NCBI GenBank assembly: GCA_038850735.1
Contig: JAWCLO010000006.1
Span: 1-64,000, forward strand
Reading direction: 5' to 3'
DNA length: 64,000 nucleotides
Source of the DNA: Methanomassiliicoccales archaeon
Lineage (GTDB): Archaea; Thermoplasmatota; Thermoplasmata; Methanomassiliicoccales; JACIVX01
Shown: positions 43,978 to 57,300 of the stretch, piece by piece
How the letters are laid out: each line of letters begins with the position of its first letter
How positions within the stretch are numbered: the stretch's first letter is position 1
Program-made: the position numbers and the translations under genes
Notes under the pieces: model-generated
The model's input: only the letters and a program-made list of their open reading frames with translations
Database searches by the model: none
Told to the model about the DNA's origin: nothing

Positions 43978-44068
43978 GCCACCGTAGCTTAGCGGAAATC
44001 TTTGATCGCTAAAGAGCGACGGTTTCGTAAACCGTAGGTCGGGGGTTCAAATCCCTCCGGTGGCTCCA
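43978..44068 (+). tRNA. tRNA-Thr (anticodon CGT) with 16-base insertion in the D-loop
   Basis: Acceptor stem GCCACCG (43978-43984) pairs with CGGTGGC (44058-44064). The discriminator is T and CCA (44066-44068) is encoded. The anticodon arm is ACGGT, TTCGTAA, ACCGT (44019-44035), giving anticodon CGT for Thr codon ACG. The T-arm GGGGG-TTCAAAT-CCCTC is normal. The D-arm GCTT/GAGC is separated by 23 bases rather than about seven. The extra bases (about 43996-44011) suggest an intron, since TTAGCG (43989-43994) and CGCTAA (44007-44012) pair exactly around it. Confidence 0.9.
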
Positions 44069-44176
44069 TCTGCCTTGGAATCGAAGGGCGTTCAAAAATA
44101 CCTGCTGCCTACTACAAAGACTCGCCAAGCAAATCTCGTGAATGAATAGAAGGCAATCATGCATTTCATCAGGATC

Positions 44177-45457
44177 TCAGCAAACCCCGTCCTTCTTCAA
44201 GTATTCCCTCAGAATCTTGATGGCGCATACATCGCCACACATAGAGCACCCCTCGCTAGCCTCCGTTATCCCCCTCGCCCTGTATAGCCTCGCCTTTTCA
44301 GGATCGATCGCTTCTTTGAACATCGCATCCCAGTCGAGCGCCTTCCTTGCTTTTGACATCCTTAGGTCCCATTCCAATCCTTTTCCTCTTGCCACGTCTG
44401 CAGCGTGGGCCGCAAGCTTCGCGGCAATCAATCCCTCTTTTACATCTTCTTTGCTTGGAAGCGAAAGGTGCTCAGCTGGCGTGACATAACAGAGAAAATC
44501 AGCGCCGTGATATGCTGCCAACGCTCCGCCAATTGCACCAGATATATGATCATAGCCTGGCGCGATATCTGTAACCAGCGGACCGAGCACATAAAAGGGG
44601 GCTCCATCACACACAGTCTTTTCCACGCGTACGTTGGCTTCGATTTGATTTAATGGGACATGGCCTGGCCCTTCAACAATCACTTGGACCTCTTTCTCTT
44701 TTGCTCTCCTCACGAGATCTCCAAGTATGATGAGCTCCTGTAATTGTGGAACATCCGTTGCGTCATGGATGCATCCTGGTCTAAGTCCATCTCCGAGACT
44801 GATTGTAAATTCGTATTCGGATGCCAGTTCAAGTAGATAGTCAAAGTTCTCGTATAGAGGATTCTCCTTTTCATTATGGAGAATCCATGCGACTAGGAAC
44901 GATCCGCCTCTCGAGACAACATCTGTGATTCTCCTGGAACGTCGCAGATGCTCGACGCTTTCCTTGGTCACGCCGCAGTGTATGGTCATGAAATCAACGC
45001 CATCTTTTGCATGTCTGATAATGCCGTTGAATATGTCATCCTCATCCATGTCCACGACTGCGCTTTCCCGGGCGGCTTTCAGGCCAGTCTGGTAAATCGG
45101 AACAGTTCCGACGGGTATTCTCACTTCTTTTAGAATTTTCCTTCTTACCAGATCGATATCTCCGCCGGTGCTCAAGTCCATGATAGTATCGGTACCGTAG
45201 TTGATTGCAATTCTTACTTTTTCCAGTTCGTTTTCGATCGAAGGCATGTCTCTTGATGTGCCTACGTTGACATTGACCTTTACTGCAAGCCCCTCTCCGA
45301 TCCCACACGGTTTTGGAGAGTGTATTGGATTTGATGGAATGACGATGCGCCCTCTAATAATACCCCTTCTTATGAACTCTGGATCAACGCCCTCTTGCTT
45401 AGCCACTGCGATGATTTCATCCGTGAGCCCCTTTTTTGCATCCTTAATTGTTACCAT
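44177..45457 (-). CDS. thiC: ThiC, phosphomethylpyrimidine synthase
   Basis: This 426-residue radical SAM-type enzyme turns aminoimidazole ribotide into the pyrimidine of thiamine. Motifs include M-D-L-S-T-G-G-D-I, P-V-G-T-V-P-I-Y-Q, M-T-I-H-C-G-V-T, S-L-G-D-G-L-R-P-G, V-E-G-P-G-H-V-P and the C-terminal cluster motif C-S-M-C-G-D-V-C. The last Cys is three residues after the second, whereas bacterial ThiC has four, a variant worth noting. The start is the ATG at 45457 (MVTIKDAKKG); the 70 residues upstream in the open frame are not part of the family. No TPP riboswitch was recognised upstream. Thi4 is 9 kb away. Confidence 0.94.
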   Translation of the reverse strand: MVTIKDAKKGLTDEIIAVAKQEGVDPEFIRRGIIRGRIVIPSNPIHSPKPCGIGEGLAVKVNVNVGTSRDMPSIENELEKVRIAINYGTDTIMDLSTGGDIDLVRRKILKEVRIPVGTVPIYQTGLKAARESAVVDMDEDDIFNGIIRHAKDGVDFMTIHCGVTKESVEHLRRSRRITDVVSRGGSFLVAWILHNEKENPLYENFDYLLELASEYEFTISLGDGLRPGCIHDATDVPQLQELIILGDLVRRAKEKEVQVIVEGPGHVPLNQIEANVRVEKTVCDGAPFYVLGPLVTDIAPGYDHISGAIGGALAAYHGADFLCYVTPAEHLSLPSKEDVKEGLIAAKLAAHAADVARGKGLEWDLRMSKARKALDWDAMFKEAIDPEKARLYRARGITEASEGCSMCGDVCAIKILREYLKKDGVC

Positions 45458-47768
<2,311 letters not shown>

Positions 47769-47777
47769 GGTGTTTTG

Positions 47778-50700
47778 ATGGAAGAAAAGACCGTACGAAT
47801 AATTCAGCGACCTATTGAAACGGAGATGAAAAAGTCCTACATCGACTATGCAATGAGTGTTATCGTTGGGAGAGCTCTACCGGATGTCAGAGACGGTCTA
47901 AAACCGGTCCAGAGGAGAATCCTCTATGCGATGTATGACATGGGTCTGTACTCAAATAAACCTCATAAGAAAAGCGCTCGTGTGGTTGGCGAATGTTTTG
48001 CCGCGGGGACAAAGGTACTGACATTTCGGGGGCTTGTTCCGATCGAAGAAGTAGAAAGAGGGGATATCGTCTTTACACAGTCTGGATTTGGGCGTGTTCT
48101 GGAATTGTATGAGATGCCCCCGAGACCGCTCGTAAGAATCAGATTTGAAAATGGTATGGAACTCTTATGCACGCCAAAACAGCTCTTGAAAGTCTATGAG
48201 CCATCGAGTGGGATCTTTTGGAAAGCTGCAGAAGAATTGCGGGTTGGGGACATGCTTGTATCTCGATGTGTGTATCCTTGCGGTCTCGAATATCCCCAGA
48301 TGGAAATATCCAATGGAAATTTAGTCACCATCGACGAGTTATTTGCCTATTTGTACGGCTGTTTGCTGGTGGTAGGTCAGTACTCCGAATCTTATGTTGC
48401 CTCTGTGCGTGAGATCGTGGAATCTCTAGCCTCTCGATCAGGAAGGATATACACTGCCGCGCCCCTCATTATCAGGAAAAAAATTTCCGCACTTTGCAGC
48501 TCACCTGCAGTCAAATCACTGGGGCATATTGAGATGTTTGAGGAACTGCTTTTAAGAATCTCAAAAGTAGTGAATTCCCGCTCAAGCCTTGCCGAGGAAT
48601 TTTTCAGGTCACCTAGATCCGTCTTGGAATCTCTCGTATTGGGGGTAATCAATTCTTCTGCATCATTTTCCGATGGAAAGATTAGAATTCCTTTCAAGTC
48701 AAAGAGGCAGGCCGCTGACATCCAGCTAATCCTGCATCATTTGGGAGTGATTTCTAAAATAATTATGTCACCAGCTGGTGAAAATGAAGGCGACCGTCTT
48801 GATCAAATGGGGTACTTCAGAGCTACCACGGTTGAATCAGAATCATCCTGTACCATTGAGATTAGTGGCACGCACGCAGATCTAATGAAACGGCTCTTGG
48901 AGCCTGAGCCACCTTATGACGATCACTCAAGGGTCCCCCATCCAGCTCAGAATTTTAGCTGCCCGAAGGAGTGCTATGTCGACGAATATATCAATCAGGT
49001 GCAAGGTCTGCCTATAATGTATTGCAAGGATTCAGACGTTGTTGCAGAAGCCACGGCCTTCTGGAATTCTGATGAGCCTTTGCCAGACGATATCACCTTC
49101 ATCCGGGTACTCTGCATCGAGACCGCTCCGGCCGAAATGACGTATGATATTGAGGTTGAGGGATCGCACGAGTTTTTAGCTAATGGCGTAGTTTCCCATA
49201 ACTGCCTTGGTAAGTATCATCCTCATGGAGATATGGCTGTTTATGATGCTCTCGTGAGAATGGCCCAAGACTTTTCAATGCGATATCCTCTGGTCGATGG
49301 CCAGGGAAACTTCGGCAGCGTAGATGGAGACTCAGCTGCCGCGATGAGATATACTGAATGCCGTCTATCTCCCATTGCCGAGGAGCTCCTGGTTGATATA
49401 GAAAAGGACACCGTCGATTTTGTCGATAACTTTGATGGAAGTTTGAAGGAACCAGCAGTTCTACCCGGGAAATTTCCTAATCTCATTGTCAATGGATCAT
49501 CTGGAATAGCTGTAGGCATGGCCACAAACATCCCACCTCACAATTTGAGGGAGGTGGTCGATGCTATCGTCAATTTAATAGACAATCCGAGCATGGAAAC
49601 ATCTGAGTTGATGGAATTCATCAAAGGGCCAGATTTTCCAACCGGCGGCATCATTTATGGTATAAGTGGGATTTTGGAGGCTTATTCCACCGGAAAAGGC
49701 AAGTTGAGGGTGAGAGCAAGAACTCAGATTGAGGAATTTGAGAACAGGAAGAGAATAGTTGTTACAGAAATCCCCTACCAGGTCAATAAGTCTAACTTGA
49801 TCGAAGCGATCGCAGAGCTCGTTAGGGACAAGAAAATCGATGGCATTGTTGATCTTAGAGACGAATCAGACCGCGAAGGCATGAGGGTTGTTATCGAACT
49901 TCGAAAGGATGTGATGGAGAATATCGTACTTAATCAGCTGTTCTCTCATACTCAGATGGAGGTTACGTTCGGAGTCATAAACCTCGCCCTCGTCAACAAC
50001 GAACCAAAGATACTGACACTTAAGGAAACTTTGCAGCATTTTATTGATTACAGAAAAAATGTTGTCACGAGGAGAACGAAGTTCGAGTTGGAGGAGGCAA
50101 AGAAGCGAGAACACATTTTGCAGGGTTTGATGAAGGCGGTTGACGCGCTGGATGATACCATTATGCTGATTCGAGCTTCGAAGACTCCCGAGGAGGCAAG
50201 GGTCGGGCTTATCAATCGATTATTGATTACTGAAGAGCAGGCAAAGGCTATTCTTGATATCAAACTCCAGCGCTTGACAGGTCTTGAAATTGAAAATCTT
50301 AAGAAGGAATTCTTTGAAATCGAAAATAGAGTGAGGGAATTGGAGGGCATTCTCGCGGATGAGAAAAAGATCTTGGAAATCATCAAGAATGAAATGCTCG
50401 AGATCAGAGAAAAACACGGGGACGAGCGAAAAACTGAGATCGTTCACGATGTGCAGGAAATAGACCTAGAGGATCTTATTCCCGATGAAGAAATGGTCAT
50501 CATTGTTACGCATGATGGCTATATAAAGAGGGTGCCTTTAGATACTTACAAGCAGCAAAGAAGGGGCGGCGTCGGTCTCATAGGAATGGAAACAAAAGAG
50601 GAGGATTACGTGACTAACCTCTTTGTTACATCAACGCACAATTATCTGATGTTCTTTACGAATTTAGGAAAAGTCTACTGGCTCAAGGCATATCAGGTGC

Positions 50701-51515
50701 CGGTGGGAAGCCGTCAATCCAAAGGAAAACCTATCGTCAATTTGCTCCCTGCAATGGCTGAGGGTGAAAAAATACTGGATACCATTGCTGTTAAAGAATT
50801 TGATGAAAACCATTTCCTCGTTTTTTCAACGAAGAAAGGCTTCATCAAGAAGACACCACTTACGGCATATTCCCATGTGAGGTCGTCAGGAATAATCGCA
50901 TTGGGCCTTACGGAAGGTGATGAGCTCGTCGATACGAGGCTCACCGACGGCACGAAAGAGATAATCATTGCTACAAAAGGCGGGCAAGCGGTGCGGTTTA
51001 GCGAGACAGAGGTGAGACCGATGGGAAGGGCGGCAAGAGGAGTCATTGGAATTAGGCTTAATCCAGGTGATGAAGTCGTCAGCATGGCCGCAGTATCAGC
51101 AAACTCGATGCTCTTATCCGTTACTGAGAATGGATACGGAAAACTCTCCCCCGTTCCAGAGTACAGGAAGACGAGGAGGGGCGGGAAGGGCGTAATTACG
51201 ATCAAAACTGGCGAGAGAAATGGCAAGGTCGTCTCAGTGCTCGATGTTGCGGAAAATGACGAGCTCATCATCACGAGTACACAGGGGATGGTCATTAGAA
51301 TTCCGGTCTCTGATATTAGAGTAATGGGAAGGGCCACGATGGGCGTCAAGATCATGAAGCTTCGGGAAGGCGATAGGGTTACTGCGGTGGCTCGACTCAT
51401 AGGTGAGAAGGAAGAAAAAATGGTCGAGATGGCCCAGATAACGGAAGATAAAGATATGATTCCAAAAGAATCACCAGAAGATCTTTTCGAGGAAGAGGAT
51501 GAGCCAGGAGAATAG
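47778..51515 (+). CDS. gyrA: DNA gyrase subunit A containing a large intein
   Basis: The precursor has 1245 residues; removal of a 403-residue intein leaves an 842-residue GyrA. The catalytic Tyr (A-M-R-Y-T-E-C) is residue 525 of the precursor and 122 of the mature protein, the same number as in E. coli. After the breakage-reunion domain and coiled coil, the C-terminal beta-pinwheel contains the GyrA box Q-R-R-G-G-V-G near residue 925 and a second T-R-R-G-G-K-G. The tail is acidic. The start is the ATG at 47778, nine bases after the gyrB stop. With GyrB it adds negative supercoils to the chromosome. Confidence 0.97.
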   Translation: MEEKTVRIIQRPIETEMKKSYIDYAMSVIVGRALPDVRDGLKPVQRRILYAMYDMGLYSNKPHKKSARVVGECFAAGTKVLTFRGLVPIEEVERGDIVFTQSGFGRVLELYEMPPRPLVRIRFENGMELLCTPKQLLKVYEPSSGIFWKAAEELRVGDMLVSRCVYPCGLEYPQMEISNGNLVTIDELFAYLYGCLLVVGQYSESYVASVREIVESLASRSGRIYTAAPLIIRKKISALCSSPAVKSLGHIEMFEELLLRISKVVNSRSSLAEEFFRSPRSVLESLVLGVINSSASFSDGKIRIPFKSKRQAADIQLILHHLGVISKIIMSPAGENEGDRLDQMGYFRATTVESESSCTIEISGTHADLMKRLLEPEPPYDDHSRVPHPAQNFSCPKECYVDEYINQVQGLPIMYCKDSDVVAEATAFWNSDEPLPDDITFIRVLCIETAPAEMTYDIEVEGSHEFLANGVVSHNCLGKYHPHGDMAVYDALVRMAQDFSMRYPLVDGQGNFGSVDGDSAAAMRYTECRLSPIAEELLVDIEKDTVDFVDNFDGSLKEPAVLPGKFPNLIVNGSSGIAVGMATNIPPHNLREVVDAIVNLIDNPSMETSELMEFIKGPDFPTGGIIYGISGILEAYSTGKGKLRVRARTQIEEFENRKRIVVTEIPYQVNKSNLIEAIAELVRDKKIDGIVDLRDESDREGMRVVIELRKDVMENIVLNQLFSHTQMEVTFGVINLALVNNEPKILTLKETLQHFIDYRKNVVTRRTKFELEEAKKREHILQGLMKAVDALDDTIMLIRASKTPEEARVGLINRLLITEEQAKAILDIKLQRLTGLEIENLKKEFFEIENRVRELEGILADEKKILEIIKNEMLEIREKHGDERKTEIVHDVQEIDLEDLIPDEEMVIIVTHDGYIKRVPLDTYKQQRRGGVGLIGMETKEEDYVTNLFVTSTHNYLMFFTNLGKVYWLKAYQVPVGSRQSKGKPIVNLLPAMAEGEKILDTIAVKEFDENHFLVFSTKKGFIKKTPLTAYSHVRSSGIIALGLTEGDELVDTRLTDGTKEIIIATKGGQAVRFSETEVRPMGRAARGVIGIRLNPGDEVVSMAAVSANSMLLSVTENGYGKLSPVPEYRKTRRGGKGVITIKTGERNGKVVSVLDVAENDELIITSTQGMVIRIPVSDIRVMGRATMGVKIMKLREGDRVTAVARLIGEKEEKMVEMAQITEDKDMIPKESPEDLFEEEDEPGE
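47994..49202 (+). other. Intein in gyrA with decayed LAGLIDADG endonuclease region
   Basis: A 403-codon intein starts C-F-A-A-G-T-K and ends V-V-S-H-N, followed by Cys as the +1 residue ([10 protein letters not shown]). The splice site after A-R-V-V-G-E corresponds to the mycobacterial GyrA intein site. Block B (C-T-P-K-Q) and block F ([11 protein letters not shown]) are present. The middle 150-170 residues resemble a LAGLIDADG endonuclease, but motif 1 reads L-Y-G-C-L-L-V-V-G (Val for the catalytic Asp) and motif 2 G-V-I-N-S-S-A-S (no Asp). Splicing is probably active, homing probably lost. Confidence 0.9.
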
Positions 51516-51769
51516 TAATAGATACATATTCAACTCGATGCGATTGCAGACTTATGACGAGAAATCTATTAGTTAAAATAAACGAGAGATAAACAAAACA
51601 TTAAACCCAAACATTAATTTCAATAGCCAATATTTCTTGATTTTAGTCTCTCAGAATGAGTCATTTGATAATTTTGCGCGATTTCGTCCTCTTCTTCAGT
51701 CTTACCTGCTAAATGTTGAGAAACGATGTGAAAAAGTTTTATTAATGGTCATATCAATGGATTCCCCAG

Positions 51770-52486
51770 GTGCTGGTGCGCATTATGTTCAGAAATTCAA
51801 TTCAGGGGCTTGAGAAAATATTCAGGACCGATATTGACGCGCCGAAGGTAGTGCTGGTAACTGGGCCGCCTGGATCTCTCAAGACGAGTTTTACTTATTC
51901 TCTCATATCTGCTTATCTTGAGAAAACAGATGAATGCGGTCTATATGTTACATTGGAAGAGACTGCGGACAGTCACCTCAAGAATATGAGAAGCCTAGGA
52001 ATAGAGATCGCTCCAAAACTCGAGATTTCCGATTTTACCGATCTCAGAGATCTAGATGAGGTGATCGAGTCGGAGGCGCCGACGGACTACCTGCATTTTG
52101 TTGAGCAAGTCATTTCGTATTATAGAAAGAAGCACCAGGAGAAATTTACTATCTTTGCACTGGACTCACTTGGCGCACTGTATTCTCTTATGGACGAAAC
52201 GAAAGGTATGCGGAAGAAAATGTTCTATTTCTTCAAAACGCTCCGTGATCTCAATCTCATTTCATTCATTATAATGGAGAAGACTCAGGGGGAATCCGTT
52301 GAGTTTGTTGGTAACGAGCTATTTTTGGCCGATGGTATCATCGAGCTTGGAATTGATCGCACACGTGGAAAATTAGCGAGGTATGTCAGAGTGGAAAAGA
52401 TGAGAGCATGTGAGCACAGCATGGAAAAACATACGATTGAAATAGGAACAAATGGGCTGATGGTATTGGGCCCCACGCTGGTGTAG
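51770..52486 (+). CDS. KaiC-like RecA-fold ATPase
   Basis: This protein of about 238 residues has a single KaiC-like domain: Walker A V-T-G-P-P-G-S-L-K-T-S at about residues 30-40, V-T-L-E-E-T near 61, Walker B F-A-L-D-S-L-G-A-L near 127. The Leu before Lys in Walker A is unusual but within tolerance. The start could be GTG at 51770 or ATG at 51785; a TATA-like TTTTATTAATGG at about 51736-51747 favours the earlier, leaderless one. It follows gyrA by 254 bases with its own promoter and precedes a coiled-coil zinc-ribbon gene by 58 bases. A signalling or DNA-associated role is possible; the actual function is unknown. Confidence 0.8.
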   Translation: MLVRIMFRNSIQGLEKIFRTDIDAPKVVLVTGPPGSLKTSFTYSLISAYLEKTDECGLYVTLEETADSHLKNMRSLGIEIAPKLEISDFTDLRDLDEVIESEAPTDYLHFVEQVISYYRKKHQEKFTIFALDSLGALYSLMDETKGMRKKMFYFFKTLRDLNLISFIIMEKTQGESVEFVGNELFLADGIIELGIDRTRGKLARYVRVEKMRACEHSMEKHTIEIGTNGLMVLGPTLV

Positions 52487-52544
52487 GTGATGTTTGGCGA
52501 AGTAATTGTGGTTAATATCATAATATCGCGATAGCTATAGGTGA

Positions 52545-53798
52545 ATGGAAGGTGATTTGACAGGAGGAGTTGTTGTGTCGTCGCAGGACAGTATTCCAAT
52601 ATGGCAGGTTATTGAAGAATTCAAAGAAAAGATAAAAACTCAAGATGCGGAAATGAAGAAACGTAAGGAAGAGCTCGATGCAAGGGAATCTGAGCTAAAA
52701 GAGCGCAAAAAGCAGCTCGACGAGTACGCTGAAGCTCTGAGCAAGAAAGAACATGAACTAAGAGACTGGGAATCCAAGTTGATCCCTAGGGAGCAGGCGG
52801 CGAGAAAAGCTGAGAAGGAAATGGAGGCGCTTGAAAAGGAACTAAGAATAAGAGAAGAGGAGCTGCATAACGCCCGACTCATAATTGAGAAACGCCAGAA
52901 GGAAATTACTGAACAGGAAACCCAGATTTTGAAGTTGAGAGAAGAGGCAAAGGGATATGAAGAGCGTATCAAGAATGCAGCGGAAAAGGTGCTCGCTATT
53001 GAAGAAAAAGTCCTTGCTGGTGAACAGGAATTGAAGAGGGTTCTTGAAGAGATTTCTGGAAGGCGCGAGGAATTGCTTGCGAAGATCAAGACATTCCAGG
53101 AACAGCAGGAGTTGCTCGAAGAGAGCAAGTCGATTCTCATCAATGAACAAAAGAGACTTGTTGAATGGGAAAAGATATTGAACGACCGTGAAGAAGCCCT
53201 CAGTGCGCGCGAGAGAGTTCTCGTGAGGAGGGAGGAATTGCTTTCTGGGCTACCAACAGGCGAGGAACTTGCACCGGAGTCCGCAGTTGAACCGTCTCAT
53301 GGTGTATCGATTTCTGACGTCCCAGTTTCAGAAACGGCGACCGTGAAAGAGACTGGAACTATGGCGCCCACAGCTTCTGTATCAGGTGAAGAGAAGCCCG
53401 CTTCTAGCGGGGAAATCAAGTCAGAGTATGTTTCTGAGGAAAGGGCTGTTTTGGGAGAGAAAGGCAGCGTGGTGGCAGAAGAAGTGCCGATCAAGGAGGA
53501 GCAACCTCTGTCTCGTCCAGAATACCGGGAGACATTCTGCCCAAATTGTCGTACAATAGTTGATGTTGATGCGGAAAAGTGCTATGCATGTGGATATTTA
53601 TTGAAGCAAAAGGAGAGGGCGGGGGAAGTGTCCGTACAGGCAGAAGAAACTGAAAAGGTGCCTGGAGAAAAGCCCATGGCGGAGACGCCAGTATCAGCAG
53701 CTTCCGAAAAGACTGAGGAGAAGCCGGAAGGCGAGGCAGAGAAAGAAACGGTAGTTAAACGTCCTATATCAATCAAAAAAATTATAAGAAAGAAATGA
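52545..53798 (+). CDS. Coiled-coil protein with zinc ribbon
   Basis: This 417-residue protein has no known family. Residues 20-230 form an almost unbroken coiled coil (repeats such as R-E-E-E-L, R-K-E-E-L-D-A-R-E-S-E-L). A low-complexity Pro/Ser/Glu linker runs from about 235 to 325. A zinc ribbon C-P-N-C-R/C-Y-A-C-G sits at about 332-350. A second linker follows and the basic end reads K-R-P-I-S-I-K-K-I-I-R-K-K. The gene lies 58 bases after a KaiC-like gene and probably shares its transcript. The basic tail resembles R-R-I-I-K-R-P near the end of the giant surface protein downstream. Confidence 0.75.
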   Translation: MEGDLTGGVVVSSQDSIPIWQVIEEFKEKIKTQDAEMKKRKEELDARESELKERKKQLDEYAEALSKKEHELRDWESKLIPREQAARKAEKEMEALEKELRIREEELHNARLIIEKRQKEITEQETQILKLREEAKGYEERIKNAAEKVLAIEEKVLAGEQELKRVLEEISGRREELLAKIKTFQEQQELLEESKSILINEQKRLVEWEKILNDREEALSARERVLVRREELLSGLPTGEELAPESAVEPSHGVSISDVPVSETATVKETGTMAPTASVSGEEKPASSGEIKSEYVSEERAVLGEKGSVVAEEVPIKEEQPLSRPEYRETFCPNCRTIVDVDAEKCYACGYLLKQKERAGEVSVQAEETEKVPGEKPMAETPVSAASEKTEEKPEGEAEKETVVKRPISIKKIIRKK

Positions 53799-54304
53799 TC
53801 TCTCTGATGCAGGAAGTTGCCTTATTGCATTGAAGTAATTTATTGCAGGCCACCGTGAATAGATTGCACTTATCCTATTTTTCATTTTTATTGTTGGCTA
53901 TACATGAGGGAAAGTATTTCATTTAAGAATTGTGAAAGTGACAGAAATAAGAAAAAGATGTTTCTGTTTTATTGGTTTGATCTGGTATTTAGTAAAACAA
54001 TTTCGTTGTTCACGGCGTTCAATTTTTTCGGTCTAATGCTGGATTGATGCAGCAATTTGCTATCATGAAAAAAAATTTCTACGATGCCATGTGTTTTATG
54101 AATATAGCCCAGTAACTCAGAGAAATGAGTATATTTTATACAATTCGAATGTAAGTTCCCATACTCCTCCAAAATCAATGATTCATCAATCTCCAATAAT
54201 GCTTATTGATCATTGCTTCTTATCATTTTATATTACCTGAAAAGATATGTATTTATAATCACTAATATCTAACATCATCTGGCGGAAATATATTTGGTGG
54301 GACA
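53799..54304. other. Intergenic region before giant surface protein
   Basis: About 505 bases, A+T-rich. ATTTATAATCACTAATATC at about 54250-54270 fits a promoter for the giant gene at 54305. A minus-strand frame from a TTG at 54196 to 53969 (75 codons) is preceded by TAATATAAAATG at a promoter-like distance but has no recognised family; I do not call it. Confidence 0.45.
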
Positions 54305-57300
54305 ATGTTACGGTCAAATTTGGTAGTTAAATCCATAAGCATGCTGATCGTCTGGAGCTTTGTTTTTTCCTCTCTGGCTGGGCTATTTCTTTTCGCTTTG
54401 CCGGAAGGAGTTCGAGCATCATCACCAAGTGGGGATGTCATAATCGGCGAAGATTATCCTAATGCCTACTGGGAGATAAATGGCACAATATGTAACATGA
54501 GAGGAAACCTCATCATTCGGTCAGGCGGGATAGTTAATGTTGTAAACGGTGGCATAGTTTTCAACCAAGACACTGGTCCTGACGGCGTTGCGGGAACCTC
54601 CGATGATCATGTTTATACTTTGGTTATTGAAGACGGTGGAAAACTCATATTGAACAATTCGATTCTTACCACAAATCTCTATCAAATCAACGCTTTCCCC
54701 AGTCTAGGAGTCGTGGTGAGGAACAACGGAATTTTGGAAGTGATTGATTCCACGCTAAAATTCCCTGGCCACATTCTCATCGATAACTCGACACTTATAA
54801 TGAGAAATTCGAGGACCTCTGGGCACTCAGCATCGGATATTATTGCTTACTGTGATCAGACGCAATTCCCTGTTCAATTTTATGATGATTTTGCGACAAT
54901 CGCTCTTATTTCTTCTGAAGTATACTTTTACGATTGTGAGATTGAGGATCTCCTGGAAGGGGTAGCAATCCCAACATCGTATGATCATCAATATCAATTT
55001 GCATGGGACGACGGATCCAAAGTTACAGTTGTTTACAATCTGACGAGAAATGTCAACGCGATTGGGACTAGCAATACGGCAATCGGAGAACTATCTGATT
55101 TGTTGTTTGACGATAGCAATCTATTTGCTGTAGCCCCAGGTGAAATCCTGGCAACAGATGGTATTAATCTAGGTGGCTTGGCATTTGACAAGGGAGATGG
55201 TGTTACAGTAACTCTTTATGTGAAATATAAGACGGACCCTGGTTACGATGGAAGTAATGTAATTGAATGGTCTTTCAGGAATGGTGCATCATCATCATCG
55301 GGAATTCAGCCATCAGATACAGCTGAACCATATAATCCTTCAATAAACGAAGAAGTCACAGCATATGCTACACTTCCAGACATGTCTTCTACGGATTTAA
55401 GCAAGATAAACATTACTTTTGAAAACGACGATAGCCTCGATAGGAATGTTTACTTCAACCGTATCTGGGTCGGAATTGAGATCCCACTGCCTAGCTATAG
55501 AAACATCACCCTTGTGGGCTCGACAAAGTTGACGGCAATCAACACTTATTTATCAGTCGATTTTTCAGACGATCCATCGGAGCATAATCAGCTGATTGTC
55601 CGGGATTCTTCGGTTGCTTATCTTTACGGAGTTTACGCGGATATGGAGCAAGGAACGGTGGGAGCATCAGCATATCTAACAGAAGACAATACGCTGACCG
55701 TACTTCCATATGCCAGAGGAGGGGATGACGATACTGGCCAACCGCTGGCAAATCTAATGGCTGATGATAATAACTATTATTCAGTTGTAAACGGAGCTAC
55801 AATGCACATATCTGGATTTAATGCGAGCGCACTTTCGGGTGATCTTTCTGATGTGGTGTTGCATGTAAAATATATGACAACATCAGGATTTAGCCCTAGC
55901 AATTACGTTCAATATTCATTGGACGGTGTGAATTATTTCAATACCAGTATAAGACCGATTCGCACTACTATTGAAACTGAAGATTCCTTCGATCTCCTTG
56001 GCGCAGGGATAAAAACATGCGAAGAAATGTCAGATCTACAAATCAGATTTGTAAATGATGGTGGTGATTTAGCATATATCGAGACCATCTGGATAGAGAT
56101 CGTAATGAGGCCATCCATATATATCTATAGATGGCTCAATCTCACAGTCTTAGATTCTCAGTCGCTACCAGTTGCTAATGCAAATGTTACTGTAACAATC
56201 TCTGGTACGAATATCTCAGCGTATTACATTACACCTGATGGAATACAATCAATTCCGCCGAACCAATTGCTCACATATCTCGGGAGAAATGAAACAACAC
56301 TTAACAAGACCGGGCAGTTTGGTGAAGTTCTTATTCCGCTTTTATGGGAAGTTGTTAATGAGAGCACCCTTCCAAACGCGCATCAACTCGTTGGTGGCTA
56401 CTCTGCAAAACTCGTATATAGGAACGTAACAGGTTTCGTATATTATGCGTCGTGTGGGTTTAATTTTTCCGCATATCCAGCTATTGCTGAAGAGGATCAG
56501 GTAGTTAATAAAATAATACGAATGGAAGATCTTTCCGTCGACAAACCAGATCTGCTTGTTGAATCCTTAACATATAACCCTTTGACGATCTACGAGTACG
56601 ATGTAGTGACGATCACGGCAAAGATATCGAATTTCGGGGCAACCGCCGTATCTAACATCCTGGTTGATTTCTATGATTTCTACGCGGGGGTCACAACATC
56701 GATTGGAAACGCTACAATATCGACTTTGTCGCCGGGAGCTTATCAAGATGTGGAAATTGTTTGGCGTGACACAAGATCGGGTACCCACACAATTACTGTT
56801 GAAGTTGACAAAGCTGGAAAGGTACCAGAATTGAGTAAAGTCAATAATCATATGTCCAAGACGCTATTTGTTTTGGCACTACTGCCGGAACTTAGCATCA
56901 GTGATGGGGATATAAGTATTGAGCCTGCTGAGCTTTATACTGGACAGTTGGCATTCATCAATGCGACAATACACAACACCGCAGGAAAGAAAGACGCCTC
57001 AAACGTTTCCGTTGATTTCTATGCTGGAAACCCGCTGACGGGCGGAAGGTTGCTGGGTACCACATATATAGATGTGCCTTCTGGAGGATCAAACGTAACA
57101 CACTTCACCTTTATCCCCACTCAAATTGGCAATTATCCAGTTTACGTCTACGTTAATAAAGCCCAGAGAATACTCGAATACTCCTACAATAATAACATCG
57201 CAAGTAAGAATGTTCAAGTCGAGCTGTCAGCCGGCCCGAACGATCTTGTTGTCGACGATGACGACGTTTTCATGATCTTGCCTGGTACTTACTACTTCTC

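Noticed and set aside
50714-51400. 228-codon open frame on the minus strand
   Set aside because: Antisense to the gyrA C-terminal region, with no family features.
53969-54196. 75-codon minus-strand gene starting at TTG with a promoter-like element upstream
   Set aside because: No recognised family and a rare start codon; the A+T-rich region gives promoter-like matches easily.
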